NCBI RefSeq assembly: GCF_003143975.1
Contig: NZ_QFVR01000017.1
Span: 1 to 64,000 of the forward strand
Length of the DNA stretch: 64,000 nt
Origin: Kurthia sibirica
Lineage (GTDB): Bacteria > Bacillota > Bacilli > Bacillales_A > Planococcaceae
Direction of reading: 5' to 3'
Below are positions 63,505 through 64,000 of the stretch, piece after piece (position 1 is the first letter of the stretch; the number at the start of each line of letters is the position of its first letter). A program made the position numbers and the translations under genes. The notes under the pieces are model-generated. The model was given only the letters and a program-made list of their open reading frames with translations. It was not told the origin of the DNA and did no database searches.

Positions 63505-64000
63505 ATGACAACGATGACAATACATGCAGCACCAAGCGAATATATTTTACAAGAGGATGCCTTACAACTACTAGAACAAAAACTGCTAGCACGAGGAATA
63601 CAGCGTGCACTCATCGTCACGGGTCAAAAATCTTGGGCAGCTGTTGAGCGATTATGGCCCACATTATCCACAATTTCAACAGAACTACATATGTATAGTG
63701 GAGAATGCTCATTTTCAGAAATAACACGCGTCGTTGAACGAGCAGGTGATTTTGATGCCATTATAGGTGTTGGTGGTGGCAAGGTTATCGATTTAGCAAA
63801 AGCCGCTGCAAATGAAGTACATAAACAAGTAATTATTATACCTACACTAGCATCAAACTGTGCACCTTGGACACCACTAAGTGTACTTTATAATGACGAA
63901 GGGGCATTTGTTCGCTATGATGTGTATCCAGTAGCAACGAGTTTATTACTCGTGGACCCAGTCATTTTATTAACAGCGCCACCAGCATTATTTGTGGCAG
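63505..64000 (+). CDS. Iron-containing (glycerol-type) alcohol dehydrogenase, partial
   Basis: 165 residues before the window edge. MTIHAAPSEYILQEDALQLL, LIVTGQKSWAAVERLW and DAIIGVGGGKVIDLAKAAAN give the NAD-binding GGGK loop of the Fe-ADH/GldA superfamily; the following PTLASNCAPWTPLSVLYNDE is glycerol-dehydrogenase-like. The metal-binding C-terminal half lies outside. Ribosome binding site AAGGAAGG. Confidence 0.85.
   Translation, partial: MTTMTIHAAPSEYILQEDALQLLEQKLLARGIQRALIVTGQKSWAAVERLWPTLSTISTELHMYSGECSFSEITRVVERAGDFDAIIGVGGGKVIDLAKAAANEVHKQVIIIPTLASNCAPWTPLSVLYNDEGAFVRYDVYPVATSLLLVDPVILLTAPPALFVA

Overview
The window is low-GC Gram-positive DNA. Strong AGGAGG-type ribosome binding sites, sigma-A promoters, a BstA-like bacillithiol transferase homologue, GntP/GntK/RpiR/Gnd gluconate genes and a spore-surface-style collagen-like protein together suggest a spore-forming member of Bacillales, most like the Lysinibacillus/Solibacillus/Kurthia group (Planococcaceae). 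The genus is an inference.

Positions 1-22,100 are an accessory, heavily decayed region. It opens with a MerR scrap, an intact DUF262/DUF1524 (GmrSD-like) defence gene, and a 283-bp non-autonomous IS21-like element with a perfect 6-bp target duplication. Two 80-bp direct repeats (3593-3672 and 16985-17064) each carry a sequence like the 3' end of Bacillus ssrA (tmRNA), GTCTCCAT, followed by the same hairpin terminator. They bracket a 13.4-kb island. Inside it are IS3-family fragments, two separate scraps of a type I restriction HsdR gene, a remnant of a second DUF262 gene, an intact GIY-YIG/DUF2075 helicase-like gene, an intact Era-like membrane GTPase, and an intact three-gene operon (5290-8819). 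That operon encodes a GHKL-type ATPase, an unrecognised mainly beta protein and a small protein resembling DUF6339; it is the best candidate here for an under-described, probably anti-phage, system. Positions 17,065-22,100 hold an integrase scrap, small orphan genes, and a graveyard of a secreted/RHS-type toxin locus (YD-repeat scrap, toxin-tail scrap, broken secreted protein, possible immunity gene) with IS3 and ISL3 remnants.

From 22,154 the DNA is ordinary chromosome. The gluconate locus comes first: gntK(-), gntP(+), rpiR-type regulator(-) and gnd(+), with cre-like and RpiR-like sites between gntK and gntP. Next are an alpha/beta hydrolase, an ArsR regulator with duplicated promoter-operators, SRPBCC and aldo-keto reductase genes, a collagen-like surface protein, a BstA-like DinB protein, an apparent fusion ORF (DUF1569 plus flavin reductase domain), a KstD-like flavoprotein, a PRPP-synthetase-like gene and a tRNA-dihydrouridine synthase.

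Positions 39.1-40.15 kb hold a striking higher-order satellite: arrays of a 21-bp unit (4, 4, 7 and 13 copies) separated by a spacer of constant 109 bp. After it come a zinc-type dehydrogenase, a TetR regulator, a 2OG-Fe(II) oxygenase, a dead SDR gene, and an efflux cluster: two MATE transporters, a MarR regulator with clear palindromic operators, a YhgE/Pip-like ABC-2 permease and a PadR-like regulator. The first MATE gene and the YhgE operon share a nearly identical 16-bp palindrome, so one regulator probably controls both.

The right end carries cytidine deaminase, a TDT-family transporter, a secreted/anchored esterase, an Rrf2 regulator next to an LLM oxidoreductase, a DUF896 protein and Hsp33. 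A peptidase-like hydrolase and a DUF1684 protein follow, then a complete oligopeptide-type ABC importer (substrate-binding lipoprotein, two ATPases, two permeases). An iron-containing (glycerol-type) dehydrogenase is cut by the window edge. Two families of dispersed intergenic repeats recur across the chromosomal part.
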